A DNA stretch of 64,000 bases from the NCBI GenBank assembly GCA_016858145.1, contig JAEHOE010000069.1:372001-436000 (forward strand), written 5' to 3'. Both the position numbers and the translations under genes were made by a program. This DNA is from Edaphochlamys debaryana. Lineage: Eukaryota > Chlorophyta > Chlorophyceae > Chlamydomonadales. Under the pieces are notes generated by a model, which ran no database searches, was not told the origin of the DNA, and saw only the letters and a list, made by a program, of their open reading frames with translations. The number at the start of each line of letters is the position of its first letter. The stretch's first letter is position 1. Shown here one piece after another: positions 35,501-47,300 of the stretch.

Positions 35501-38500
35501 AAACCCCTGCTTGCATCTTCCCCCCCCAGGTTCGCGGTCCGCGGGCTGCTGGACGCCCTCATCCCCACACGCCTTTACCCCGCCGCCCCGCCCACCCCCG
35601 ACGGCGCCGTGCCCCCCGCCCCCCTGGCGGCGCCCGGACTGGTCGGCGACCCGGCGGCCACGTCAGCAGCCCTGGCGGAGCTCCTGGCCCTGACGGTGCC
35701 GTCAGCGGCGGCGGCGGCGGCGGCGGTGGGGCCGGCGGCCGCCAGCGCAGGCGATGCCGCGGCGGCGGCGGGCGTGGCGGCAGCCGCAGCGGTGGCGGCG
35801 GAGGCGGCGGGTGGCGGCGGCGGGCTGCCGCGGCAGCTGAAGCGGCTCCGCTGCGTGGGGCAGGCGGTGCGGGAGCTGTGCTCTCTGGAGCCCCAGGGGC
35901 CGCTGCCGCTGCCGGTGAGGGGGAGCATGGTTCCACTCATCTTGCCCGCTGCTTTGTAGAAGGATTGTAGCCTAGCTCAGCTGGGACGTGCTTTACCTCC
36001 TCCCCCACCCCCTCCCCCACCAGGTCCGGCTGTTCTGGTCCGGCGCGCTGTCCGAGCTGTCCGGCCTCACCTCCTCCCCGGACTCCCTGCCCCTTAGGGA
36101 GCAGCTGCGGGGGCCCCTGGCGGACGCAGTGGCCTACTGGGGCGCGGCGGAGGGGCTGCTGGACGCACTGCCGCCCCTGCCCGCGAACACCCCAACCGCC
36201 GGCAACGGTAACGGTCGTAACGGTAACGGTCGCGGCAACGGTAACGGCACCAACGGCGGCGAGGGTGACCTCGTCCACGTCAGCGCGGGGCCCAGCGGCG
36301 CCTCCACGCCGGCAGAGATGGAGGTGGGTTTGGGGCAGGGGGGGAGGGCACGAGCCTTGGGGTCGCTAGAGGGCTGAGTCTCTTGACCTCTCGCACCTCG
36401 ACCGAGCCGACCTCGTCGGCAGTGGGTCTATGGGGGCGACGGACTGCTCTGATGGGGGCCAGAACAAAAGGGGGCCAAGGGGCCTGGCGCCAGCACCCCG
36501 TGGACTCCTTTCACTTACCGCCGTTGCTCGGCTCCGTTTCCGGAGCAGTCCCGAACCCGTTTCTTCCTCCCGTCAACCACCACCCCCCCCCCCCCAGCTG
36601 GGCGAGGGCGAGGAGGGCCCCGTGCTCCTCCTCCACGGAGCCCCCGTGCGGGGCGCCTCCGTGCCCCACCTGCAGCGCCGCGCCCGGGCCCTGGCGCTGG
36701 CCCTGGCGGCGGGCTTCAACGCAGCGGCGGTGGCGGTGCAGGAGGCGCGCGGCGCCGGGCCGCCCGCCGGCCCCAGCCCCGCCCCCGCCTCCCCCGAGCC
36801 AGGCGCGGCGGGCGCGGGCTCGGCCGCGGGTACCGGCGTGATTGTGGGCGTGGGAAGTGTGACGTCGGGCGGCGGCGCTTCGAATGCGGAGAGCGATGCG
36901 GTGATGGTGGAGGCGGCGGATGCGGCCTCGCTGTCGGCCTCTGGGTCCCCCGGCGCTGCGGGCGCGCTGCCCTCCGCCTCCTCCCCCGCCTCCGCCCCGG
37001 GCTCCTCCGCAGCCCAAGCCCCGGGTTTCTCCGGCCCCTCCGCCCTGGCCGGTAGCCTGCCCGTGTGCCGGCTGGGCGTGGGTCTGGAGGCGCTGGTGCT
37101 GGCGGCGTCTCGGCACCGCAGCCCGGCGCTGAGAGAGCTGGTGGTGGGCATGCTGCCGGGGCTGCTGAGGATGCAGGACGTGGCGGGTGCGTGGGGGGCC
37201 GGGGGATGGGTTGGATGTGGGAGAGGGAGCTGGGCGCGAGACTTGGAGAGGTCGGAATGTTACAGTCAGCCGTCTGTGCCCTGGCCTGTTGCTCCATCCC
37301 CTTGATCTGTACTCGTCCTACCAACCCTCCGATGCACCCTCCCGCCCTTCCCCCACCAACGCCAACCCCGACCCCCAACCCCAACCCCCAGGCCCCGATC
37401 TGCAGAAGTTCGCCCGCGAGCTTCAGCTGACCCTGCTGGTGGTGCGCTGCCTCAGCCTAAACACGCACGCAGCCGACGGCGCGGCGGCGGCGACGGCGGG
37501 TGGCGGCGGCGCCAGCGGCGCGCGCATGGTGGCGGCGGCGCTGGAGGCGGCGGCAACTGCCTCCGTTGTGGACGTGCCCTGGAGCGCCCGCTCCGCCGCC
37601 CTGGCCTACCTGCAGACGCTGTGGTTCCGACACGTACCGCTGCTCAGCCAGGAGCAGCTGGGCAGGCTGCAGGTGGGAAGGCGGGGGGGATAGAGAGGAA
37701 GGGGAAAAAGGAGGGGAGGAGAGAGGGAGGAGAGGGGGAGGAGAGGGGGAGGAGAGGGGGAGGAGAAGGGGAGGAGAGAGGGAGGAGAGGGGGAGGAGAG
37801 GGGGATACGCAGGCTTGGACGGTGCCCACCTCATGCCCGTCGTGCCCATGTTCAGTGAGTTGGCAACGGCCTGCACACCGCATCCGTCCCCTAAGCCGGG
37901 CGACGTCGTTCACCTCTCGGCGCATTGTGTAACAGTCGCTTTACCTCCACTCCCCCCCCCCCTCCCACCCACCCTCCCCCCAGGAGCTGGTGGAGGCCCG
38001 CCTGCCCGACCCCAAGGCCGAGGTGCGGGCGCTGGCCGCAGCCACCCTCTCGGGACTGCTCCGGGGGGCCTCCCCCGCAGAGGCAGAGGCCACACGCGCC
38101 CGCGTGCTCGCCCGCGCCAACGACCTTTTCGGCGGCGGCGGCCGCCGCGGCAACCGCCGCGCCGCCGCAGCCGCAACCGCCAACGAATCAACCGCCGCCG
38201 CAGCGGGATCAACCGCCCCGGCGCAGCTGCAGCTGGAGAAGCAGGGCTGCGTGGCGGGGCTGTCGGCCTTGCTCATGTCGCAGCCGTACGACGTGGCCCC
38301 CTGGGTTCCTGCCGTACTGCTGGCGCTCGTACGCGCCGCCGGCGGCGGCGAGCGGGACGGGGGTGTGCGTGCGGAGGCGGGTCGGGCCCTGGGCGAGTTC
38401 CGCCGCACGCACGAGGCCGAGGCTCTGGAGGAGCTGCGTGGGGCCATGGGCGCTGACGACTGGGACAGCTTCACGCAGGCCACGGGCACGGCCAGCTACT

Positions 38501-38508
38501 TCGTGTGA
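23570..38508 (+). CDS. PSME4: Proteasome activator PA200 / PSME4 (Blm10 family), 37-38 exons, ~2,427 aa
   Basis: The HEAT-repeat cap of the 20S proteasome, used in ubiquitin-independent degradation. Exons: 23570-23751, 24091-24193, 24431-24569, 24942-25140, 25586-25716, 25958-26103, 26347-26500, 26793-26914, 27053-27205, 27339-27396, 27547-27668, 27872-28006, 28146-28223, 28345-28557, 28780-28905, 29146-29274, 29398-29539, 29683-29849, 30165-30260, 30428-30474, 30681-30806, 30946-31108, 31280-31467, 31591-31690, 32099-32242, 32372-32434, 32600-33132, 33330-33462, 33603-33927, 34144-34459, 34674-34878, 35008-35273, 35530-35914, 36024-36323, 36598-37186, 37392-37672, 37984-38508; 7,284 nt in frame. 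Family hallmarks: an N-terminal W-LPP motif (TWLPPELAQ), LPWRPLFASMQRLH, WDSLWLGLVSRA, HLFATLCAMFDVPV, RLAACCIKLAARGQFSK, SIRALAQLAPIAPARVLPLA, ALPGLDANDEPKT. It is longer than plant or animal homologues (~1,800 aa) because of Ala/Pro/Gly-rich inserts. The C-terminus is SYFV, a variant of the HbYX docking motif. One exon between 31,864 and ~31,980 is uncertain. Confidence 0.9.
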
Positions 38509-38569
38509 GGGGGCACGGGGGAGGAGGGGCAACGGGGGGCAGCGGCCAGCTACTTCGTGTGAGGGGGCA
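38489..38569 (+). repeat. 54-bp duplication across the PA200 stop codon
   Basis: A 27-bp segment that encodes the last residues and stop (starting cggccagctacttcgtgtga) at 38489-38515 is repeated exactly at 38543-38569. The duplication follows the functional stop and leaves the protein unaffected. Confidence 0.9.
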
Positions 38570-38976
38570 GGGGGGAGGAGGGAGGGAGGCGGCGGCTCAG
38601 CAGGAAGAGGGGCTGCGTGGTGTGAGGGAGGAGGAGGGGCAAGGGAGGATGGGGTGAAACACGCGGATGGCATGGTTGGTCTGCAAGTTTGTCACGAGTG
38701 GGGTACCGGTACGAGGGTGTATTCAGTGCGGCGGCTGGGCTGAGGTTGTGGGGCGCGGGTGGAGGCGTGGGTGTGCGGGGACAAGCGCAGCAGCCTTCGG
38801 CTGTGTGTGTGAAACGGTCAGCGCGGAACTGGGAGGGATATGCTGGGGAAGGGGCGTGGCGCGGAGGCCTGGGGTCCGTGAGGCGAAAGCCACTTGGGCA
38901 CAGTTGCTCATCTGCCTGTCAGGGCACCCAGTTGTGTGCTCGCGTGCTCTCTGTGGCCGTGATGCCGCACATGTTG

Positions 38977-39013
38977 TGTAACTTTGTTGTTGTGTAACTT
39001 TGTTGTTGTGTAA
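38977..39013 (+). terminator. Triple TGTAA poly(A) motif downstream of the PA200 gene
   Basis: TGTAA occurs at 38977, 38993 and 39009, in three 16-bp copies of tgtgtaactttgttgt. About 470 bp after the stop codon. Confidence 0.65.
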
Positions 39014-40097
39014 CTCAGTCGGCACATTTGATCTGACCCTTTCTCCCTCAGTCCCTCTACGCACGGATTATGCTAGTCGCTTCCGTCTCAGACCTCCAGG
39101 TGGTCCACAACGGTTCGAAACAAGTCATAAGAAGCCGCCCACGGATTACCGGTACCGGTACGGCGGCGGTACCGGGGCCGTCTGCACTGTACAGATTCAA
39201 TTCCCACGGAGCGGGGTGGAGCAAAGCAGATGTCCCGCAGAAGTTGAATAGGCCTGGCCGCGTGGCCGGTCGGCCTTACTCACGACTCGCACCACCCCTC
39301 ACCACCGTCTACTTGTTCACGGCTCCAGCACTGGAAGTATAGCATGTTCGGGTCTGGTCGGTCAGCAAGCTCCCGACCTCTCTCCGCTCACGCAGCTCAT
39401 TTCGGCGCATGCTTGCTCTTCAGCGTCACAGCCTCTCTCTCGTTCCACATCTCCCAACCCGACTCGTACCGTCCCAGTCGTGCTCGTCGAGTCCTGGGGC
39501 AGCTTCCTGTTGTTCCTCCGTCTCGCCGGAGGGCCAATACCACCAGTTGGCGTGCTCTCTGACTAATCACCCTCCCTCGCAGGCCTCCCAAAACGCTAGG
39601 CCCCACACGTCTCCCCGTCTCACCACCGCACGGGCACCAGTGACACGCCTCATCCTGCGTTCTTCCCCACAAGCATCTTCGGCGCCACCGAGCATCAGCG
39701 CTAAACATTGCATCGACATCCCGTGCCAAAGTCCGGGAACCTCTTTTCGCCGCGCCTGCGGCCTGCGGTGGTCCACATCTCAGCCCTCCGTTCCAATGGG
39801 AATGGTCATGGTGCTTTCCTCCGATGCCCCTCCCCCCCGCCTTCAGCCACGGCCCCCTCCGGCTTCACCCCGGGACCCTGCCCACTACTTCGGGCGAATA
39901 CTAGAGCATCTTCGCCACCAACTTCGCTCAGAACACCCGCGGCTTGGCCCCCTCGTGTATGATATGACCCCCCCATGCCGCACGCCGCATGCCGGCCGTC
40001 ACCCAACCCTGCCACCCTCGGCCTCCACCCAAGGGCACACATGGCCACACGCCCCCCGCCAGGCCCTTCCCTTGTCCGGTCCCAAACGCGCCCCGCC
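39014..40097. other. Convergent intergenic region, no supported gene
   Basis: Lies between the 3' ends of the PA200 gene and the acetyltransferase gene. Open frames exist on both strands, but composition and splice context give no coherent gene. A short ggtaccggtacggcggcggtaccgg palindromic patch lies near 39,150. Confidence 0.4.
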
Positions 40098-43000
40098 TCA
40101 AGCCGCTGCCGCCTTCCCGCCCGCCGCCGCCGCCTGTCCCGCCGCCGCCGCCGCCGCCTGCCTGGCCTCCCGCCATCCCGGGACGAGCTTCACCAGGAAG
40201 TGGCAGCGGTCGGGGGGGCGGCCCTGCAGAGGCAAGGGAGGGAAGAGAGGTTCAGAGAGGTCTAAGCAATGGCCAAGCAATGGGGGGAGGGGAGTTCCGG
40301 ATGGGTCCGCCAGGGCGTTGGATTGGGGAGTGCTGGTCGTCAATGGTAGTGGTGGGCACAGGCCGCCACGCGCACGCGTCCAGGCAGCCACGTGGGGCGC
40401 TGCACGCAGCACTGCCCTCGCTGTGCACTGCTTTCAAGGCCCCTCCGCCCCCACCTGCACGTAGGGCATGATGGCCGGCTCCACCACCGCCCCGCGGCCC
40501 CGCCCACGTGCCAATACACACGCGCACGCCCCTGCCCCCGCCTCCCAGCCCCCTCCGCCCCCACCTGCAGGTAGGGCATGATGGCCGGCTCCACCACCCC
40601 ACTGGGTCGGAAGCCCAGCTGCTGGGTGTACAGGTTCTGGGGGGCAGCGGGGGGGGGAGGGGCAGCAGGGGGTGGAGAGGGGCTTACGGGGAGTAGGCGG
40701 GGAGGCGCGGAGGGTTGACGCGGCGGGCCCCCCGACCCAGGCGTCACTCAGGAGGAGACTGGGGCAAGGGTGCGGGCGGGAGGAAGAGATGCGGGGAGCG
40801 TTCAACGCTCGGAGAAACACCTCATTCGGGGGCGAAACCCCCTTCCCCCCTGCGAAAGATCGACCGCCTCACCCAGGGTGCGGTCTTCTTGGGGTTGCAG
40901 TGCAGCCCTATGGCCCGGCAGCCCCAGGACTGGGGGTGGGGGCGGGAAAGGCAGGGAGGGTGGAGAAGGAGGGGTCATAGCAGTCAGAGAGGGCCGCTTC
41001 TGGCCCCCCATCCCTATACCTTAATTTGCCCTTTCGCGGCTCAGCCCGCACCTGCCTGTCCCTCTTGTGCTGCCCCCCCATCCCCCCCCCCCCCACCTTG
41101 GCCAGCGCCTCCGCCTCCGCCATGAGCTGCCGAGCCACCCCCCGGCGCCGCGCGGAGGGCAGCACCGCCACATTGGATATGTAGGCGTAGCCTGGGGGCG
41201 CGGGGATTGGGATGGAGGGGAAACGGGGTGCGGGGAAAGACGGTTCGGTCGTTCGTTCGAAGTGGGCCGGTGTCGGGGTGGGCAGGCTTCCCCCCCTCAG
41301 TCGGCAGCCCTTGCCCTTCGGTCCGTGCCCTCCTCTTCGCCCGCCCCCACCTCCACCGCCCCGCGTTGCCCCCCGCCCCCCGGCACCCACCCTCCCTGCG
41401 GTACCAGCCCGCCGCCCCGTCCGTGCGCCAGTCCAGCTCCCGGGGGGGGACCAGGTCGCAGAACGAGTCCACCGCCGCAACGCCCAGCAGACCCAGGGAC
41501 TGGGGGGAAGAGGGGGGTGAAGGGGAGGACCTTTGACGAGTCAAGAGACATGAGAACCGGAAAGGTATGGCGGCGGGGGGGGGGGGGGTCGACTTTACGA
41601 AGGATGGCAGCGCGGAGACCTGCCTCCCCCCTACTTCCTTCCTCCCCCTTCGGACTCCCTTCCCAGTCCCCTACCCCCCTTCCCACCCCCTGTTCCCTAC
41701 TCCTTCCCCACCTCTGGCGCCACGCCCAGCCCCTCCCGCACCGCCAGCCCCAGCGGCCCCCGCATCCACCACATGGGGCTGGGGAAGGAGGTGCGCGTGG
41801 GGGCCGAGGGGGCGGCGCCGGCGGCAGCGGCGGCGGAGAAGGCTGCGGGGCCAAACGGGGGGAGTGGGGCAGGGGGCGGAGGAGGTCAGAGTGCGCACTG
41901 TACACAACGCACGAGGCGGGGTCAAGAGCCTGGAGGCGGAGGAGGGCAGAGTGCTTGCCGGGTACTTCTTCACAATGCTAGGCAGGGCGGGGGCGAGGGG
42001 CCAGCAGGTGTTTTGTTTCAGGGGTTGCGCCCAAGCCCAGCCCGACCCACCCCAGGCCCACCCCAGGCCCGCGCCAGGCCCACCTGCGTCGTACGCCTCC
42101 AGCTGGGCGGGGGTGGAGGGCAGGGGCCCATCGAAGGCCAGCAGCAGCGTAGATCTGGGCGGGAGGGAGGGGAGGTCGGGAAAGGGGTCGACAGGGGGGT
42201 CTCAGCGGCGGTCTTGGAGGCGTGTGCGGCGTGTGAGGGGCGCTGCCACCCCTCCCCACCGCCGCCGCGCATCACGCTGCACCCTCGGCCCCGGGCCCCA
42301 CCATCGATGCCACTGCACCTGCCCCCTCTGGCGCGCTTCCTCCCGATAACGCGAGGGCCCCGACACTCGCGCTGCCCTCTCCACTTCCTCTGCGCCCCTC
42401 CCCCTCTGTGTTCTATGTTCAGCGCTCTCGTGCAATCGCAGGCCTCCGTGCCCTACTTTGAGGCCACCCTTGCACCCCCAAATGCTCCCAGCCTCTGTCC
42501 GCACATACCGGGCCGCCTGCCCACGCCTGGTGCGGGTCGAGCCCTGCGTCACCAGCCCCATGGTTCCCACCGCTCCAACTTCGGCCCGCCCCCGTCCCCC
42601 CGCCCCACGCTCACCCCGTGCCACCAGCCACCCACCCTCATACTCACTTGCCCGCCCCGTCCCTGGCCAGTCGGTCGTTCACTTGGAGCGCCACGATGCG
42701 GTCCACACGGTTGCCCAGGACCTGGGGGGCAGTTAGGGTTGGCGGTCTAGAATTCAGAGGGTCTAGGGTCAGGGTTAAGGCAAGGGCACCGTATTCGGGC
42801 AGGGCCCCCCCCCCCCCCCCCCGCCTCCACACCCCCCCCCTTGCCTTGCACGTGTCCTCGCCCTGGTCATGCATGAACACCTGATGGGGGGAGGGGGGAC
42901 GTCGGTCCCGTGAGGCAACCACTGGGCATCCACACGTCTCTTGTTCTCTTGATAGGCACGCAGTAAACGATTTACGCCAGCTTGTTGCGGTTCTATACCC

Positions 43001-43404
43001 GCCCCTCCCATCCGGAGCTCAAGCAGCATCTATGTGCCTCGCCCCCGTCCCTCGCACCGCCCTGCCCCGCCCGCTCCGACGCTCCCCTGCCCGACCCCGA
43101 GCTGCCATGCCCCGCCCCCTCCGGTCCCCACGGCCTCGTGCCGGCAGCCGGCGCCCGTCCCTACCCGGCAGTGCAGGTCGGCTGCCGGCCAGTACTCGCG
43201 CTGCTCAGCCCGTCGGATGCCGATGACGCTGCTAGGCGCTCCGCTGGTGGATGGCGAGGGCGCCGAGGCGGGGGCCGCGGAAGGTCCCGGGGAGCGTGCG
43301 GCCGAGGCCGCGGGGCGCAGGACACGACGCGCCACGCTCAGCGGCCGGTGGGCACCACATCGATGATGCCGACCGGCCCGCGAGGGTGCTGTAGCGGTCT
43401 GCAT
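40098..43404 (-). CDS. GNAT-family N-acetyltransferase, probably plastid-targeted, 10 exons, 336 aa
   Basis: Exons (minus) 43404-43165, 42880-42845, 42721-42648, 42154-42084, 41842-41712, 41499-41391, 41191-41097, 40929-40873, 40636-40565, 40223-40098; 1,011 nt in frame. Transfers acetyl from acetyl-CoA to an amine, in proteins or small molecules. The GNAT core is visible: YISNVAVLPSARRRGVARQL (residues ~224-243) with the acetyl-CoA signature Arg235-x-x-Gly238-x-Ala240, then the helix LMAEAEALAK, SWGCRAIGLHCNPKKTA and NLYTQQLGFRP, the expected motif A to motif B order. The N-terminus MQTATAPSRAGRHHRCG is Arg/Ala/Ser-rich, as in algal transit peptides; plant plastid GNATs are the nearest family I know. 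The C-terminus ends in an Ala/Gly run. The tiny exon 2 uses a GC donor (AAG|GCAAGG). Confidence 0.85.
40440..40597 (-). repeat. Partial duplication of acetyltransferase exon 9 and its donor
   Basis: About 49 bp covering the 3' end of exon 9 and the start of its intron (40549-40597) is repeated at 40440-40488, 109 bp away, with one mismatch. The second copy lies in intron 9 and keeps a CAG|GTGGGG donor. Confidence 0.85.
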
Positions 43405-44366
43405 TGTGCGCTAAAGTCCGTTTACGTGGGCGTGCTTCCGAGGGTCATGTGCTCATCCCATGCAGCGCGGAACGTTGGGGCTGTCTATTCGTATGTCTTG
43501 ACCACGCGATGCTTGTTACGACAGCTCGTCAGGCACGCGGTAGTTGCTCAAGCTGTGGCCAGACCAAGGTTGCGCGCGCGGAGAGCAGCGGGTCAAAGCT
43601 CGGCCTAGCGTGCCTAGCGAATGCACGTATGCTGACTGCGATGTGTTTCGCTTGGTCGCAAAAGAGCAACGCTTGACGATCTTCCGTACGACCACACGAA
43701 CCCTGGACCCCAACGTTCCCCGCGCAGTCACAGAGTCCCTCCACCTTTAGTCTGCTCTTGCGGGCAACCCAGAACCAACGTCCGCCAGAGGCCTCGGCCC
43801 ACGCAAACACTCCGACTTCAGTATGCGGCCCACTCCGCCGAAAGCACGCCGCATCTCGGTCTCCTCCTCCATCCTCCTCCATCCCACCCCCCTTTCGAGT
43901 ACACCCCCGCCTTGGGGACGCGCGATTGCCCTATGTGCGGCAGGATATGGGAGGCTTTGTGGCGGTTTCAGCAAGGAGTCGCCAGGCGGACTCGTCAGCG
44001 ACTCACATCGCGCGCCAGGTGGTACGATACATGCGGTTTCCACTTGTCCTGTGCCCTACATGAAGCATGCCGAAACACGTCTCTCACAGGTCGCGCTAGT
44101 CCGCGGTGGCCCAACTTCGCTCCCCGCGCACACAATTGCACAATTGCCAGCCGCTCTCGCGCAGGCGTGCAGACGCAGCCACTCGTATTACCACCAGCGA
44201 GCTCGTGTGTGTAATAGTACACGCCGAGTCACGTACTCATAGCGACGTAAGGCGGACCCGCCGGGGCGGGGCCGACGTGTCTGCGCTCCCCTGCAGTCCC
44301 CGAACCCACGCCCTGCGGCCTCCAGCTGGGGCTCCCATCAGCTCCTTCCCCGCTCGACCCCAGGCC
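43405..44366. promoter_or_regulatory. Divergent intergenic region between acetyltransferase and dehydrogenase B
   Basis: 962 bp between two opposed start codons; both promoters should lie here. It shows no visible similarity to the 528-bp region upstream of dehydrogenase A, so the duplication may not have included, or may have lost, the original promoter. No specific element is recognised. Confidence 0.4.
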
Positions 44367-47300
44367 ATGGCCTCCTCTGGCGGCTCCCACCGGGCCGTGC
44401 ACCTGCTGGTGGTGTCGGGCCCCGACTCCCCGGAGCTGTCGGTGCTGCAGCAGCTGCCGGCGGGGGTGCACGTGGTGGGCGTGGGGCGCAGCCTGGACGA
44501 CTTCCAGGCCCTCACGCCGCAGCAGTGGGCGAGCGTCAACGGTAGGGAGGGGGGTGCAGGGGCAGGGCTCGGCGGGGGGAGGCAGAGAGGGGTGGTCATA
44601 GGGTTGGACTGACGGCCACTGCCCCTGTTTCCCCGACCCGTCAGTGCTGCTGAACTGCGGAGTCGGGCCGACCGCGGGCAAGCGGGAAGACATCCGGGTG
44701 AGGGCGGGCAGGGCCCATGGACGCAAGAAAGCCGTTAACCTTCCGTACTGTCTCTTCCACTAGGCCCTCTGGCCCAAGCTCCCGAACCTGGTGTGGATGC
44801 ACAGCTCGTCGTCGGGGCTGGAGAGGCTGCTCTTCCCTGAACTGGTGGAGGGGCCCGTAACGCTCACCAACGCCAAGGTAGGGGGGTGCGTGCTGTTGGG
44901 GCTAGGGCCGTGTAAAGGGAGGAGAGGGTCCGCTGGGGCCGAGTGGGCCATGACATGACGCAGGGTAGATACCGGCTATCGGTGAGGACACGCGGCCAAC
45001 GTCTCCTCGTCCTGTTGCGGGCACGGCTGCCCCCAACCCCCAGGGCGTGTACTCGCACTCGCTTGCCGAGTACGCCCTCACCGCCTGCAACTGGTTCGCA
45101 AAGGACCTGCCGCGGCTCAGGAGGCAGCAGGTGCGGAGGCGGGGGTGGGGGGGGGGAGGAAGGTGCACGGGGGATATCGACACGCCCACCCCCTGCCCCT
45201 CCTGCCCGCAGGCCGCTTCCCAGTGGGAGCCGTACGATGTGGAGGAGCTGCGGGGGAGGACCATGGGCATCATAGGGTGGGGAGGGCTGGCAGAGAGCGT
45301 CGAGGATGGAGAGGAACGAACCTGCAACGAGTAAACGAGGGCACTGCGTGATACGTTGTCCCCAATCTCCCGCAGCTACGGCGACATTGGTCAGGCGTGC
45401 GGGCGGCTGGCCAAGGCCTTCCGAATGCGGGTCATTGAGCTGCGGCGGCGCACGGAGCTGAGCGCGGCGGAGAGGGAGGCGGGCGTGGTGGTGGGTTGGA
45501 GGGGGGTGGCGGGCTGCGTGGGAGGGGCCTGAAGGGCTTGCGCGTGCAGGCTGCGTGCAGTACCGGCGGGCAGGTCAGAGCTATGCAACAGGCAACCGCC
45601 AAACAACTGCCTGTGGCCCGCAGGAGAAGATCTACCCGCCGGACCAGCTCAACCAACTCATGGCAGAGAGCGACTACGTGGTAGGACAGGGGGAACGGGG
45701 GCCGAGGGGGAGCCAGTCCCAAGGGGCTTAGGTGCACGGGCTCGGGTTCAAGCGTCCCCTTCCTTCTCTCCTCTCCCGCGCCCAGGTTATGGCCACCCCA
45801 CACACGCCCGCCACTCACCGCATGGTGGGCGCTGCCGCTCTGGCCTGCATGCGGCCGCACGGGGTGTTCGTCAACGTGGGCCGGGGCAAGTGCGTGGACG
45901 AGGCGGCGCTCGTGGACGGTGAGGCGTGGCGAGGCTGAGGAGTCCGCAGACATTCCTACAAAGTCAGCGCTTCATTTGATATGTCCTTCAAGCCGTAATG
46001 TCGTCTACCCATCCACTCAGCCCCCCCTTCCGTACCCCCCACAGCCCTGCGTTCCAGTCGCATCCGCGGCGCCGCTCTGGACGTGTTTGAGGAGGAGCCG
46101 CTGCCGCCCTCCTCGCCGCTGTGGGGGCTGGACAACGTGCTGCTGTCGCCGCACTGCGCGGGAACCACTCGGGAGTACCAGGTGGGGCGGGGCGAGGCAG
46201 GGTAGACGGTAGAGGATTGGCGGGGTGGGGTGATGGCTTTCGGCCCCGGGTGAGTGGGGTGATGTGCAGGATGAGGCGACAAACGTGCGTCTGAGCTTCC
46301 TGAAGGCTGGACAAGTTCGGTTGAGCCCGGGCATAGGCTGGGCCATCGCATATGCGTGGAAGCAGAGTACAAAGGGGATTTTCCGTTCGGCGTGCTTCGC
46401 TCAAAGTTTTATATGGTCGGGGGAGTGAAGCACAACCTCACGTGACACCCGCAATTGTTATGACTCGCCTGAAATCGCGGATTTGAGTTGCATGAGGTTA
46501 GATTGTAACCTCGCGTTAGGTCTTTGCTTAAAATGAGCCGAACATCGCTCGCCCAACATCCTCGCCAGTTAGCTTCGCGCAATATTGACGAAATCACCTC
46601 TACATCCGCATAAGTATGATACGCAAAACGGATCCTTTCAACATTCGACACTCCTCGGGCTTGGTGCGACTGCTTTGGGAACATGTTGGGTTCGGGCCGG
46701 GTCGACAAACGTCCCCGCTTGCATCAAAAGAGTTTAGAGCCGTATGCACCATAACTTGCGGCATGGCGGGATTGGGTGCAGAAGGCAAGTTTGCGTGGGC
46801 TCCATGACACCCTTTCGACTCACGCCTGCTGATTTCTCGTGAATTCCACCCGCCGAGGCCTTCCCCGACCGCCGGTGGGGAGTTTCAACACAAGTCGAAG
46901 GCTGAAAGACGCGATGTCAGCCACTACGGTACTAGCTGCACTCTGTCTCCGACCTGCCTGCACTCGCGGCCTTCATCCCCGCACGAGCCCCCTGGCTGGA
47001 GGGGAGTAAAGTAAGGCAGGAGCTAGCGGGCCGCCGCAGGGACAGACATTGCAAACGCCCCTGACGCGAGGAATGAGCCAAGGCTGACAGATTTCTGCGG
47101 GTAGCGCTCCCCCGCCCACTCGCGTGCTCATTGGACGGAGGCCGTGCGGCAGCCCCATGCTGCCCGCTATCCTTCCCCGCCTACCCTGCCACCATCCATC
47201 CCCTGCCGTCTCCTGCCGTCTCCAAGCTTCTCCGCGTGTCGGTTTGTCCAGCCTGGCTGCTTTGTCCTTAACCCTACGGAGGTTTTATTGCGAAGTTCTC

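Noticed and set aside
24170..37876. Long minus-strand open frames across the PA200 gene
   Set aside because: They are antisense shadows of GC-rich exons and introns; the plus-strand exons match the Blm10 family and join in frame.
39409..40471. A plus-strand gene overlapping the acetyltransferase 3' end
   Set aside because: It overlaps confirmed minus-strand exons, is low in complexity and resembles no family.
46616..46807. A 63-codon gene in the long last intron of dehydrogenase B
   Set aside because: Length and composition are within chance for this less GC-rich stretch, and there is no supporting context.
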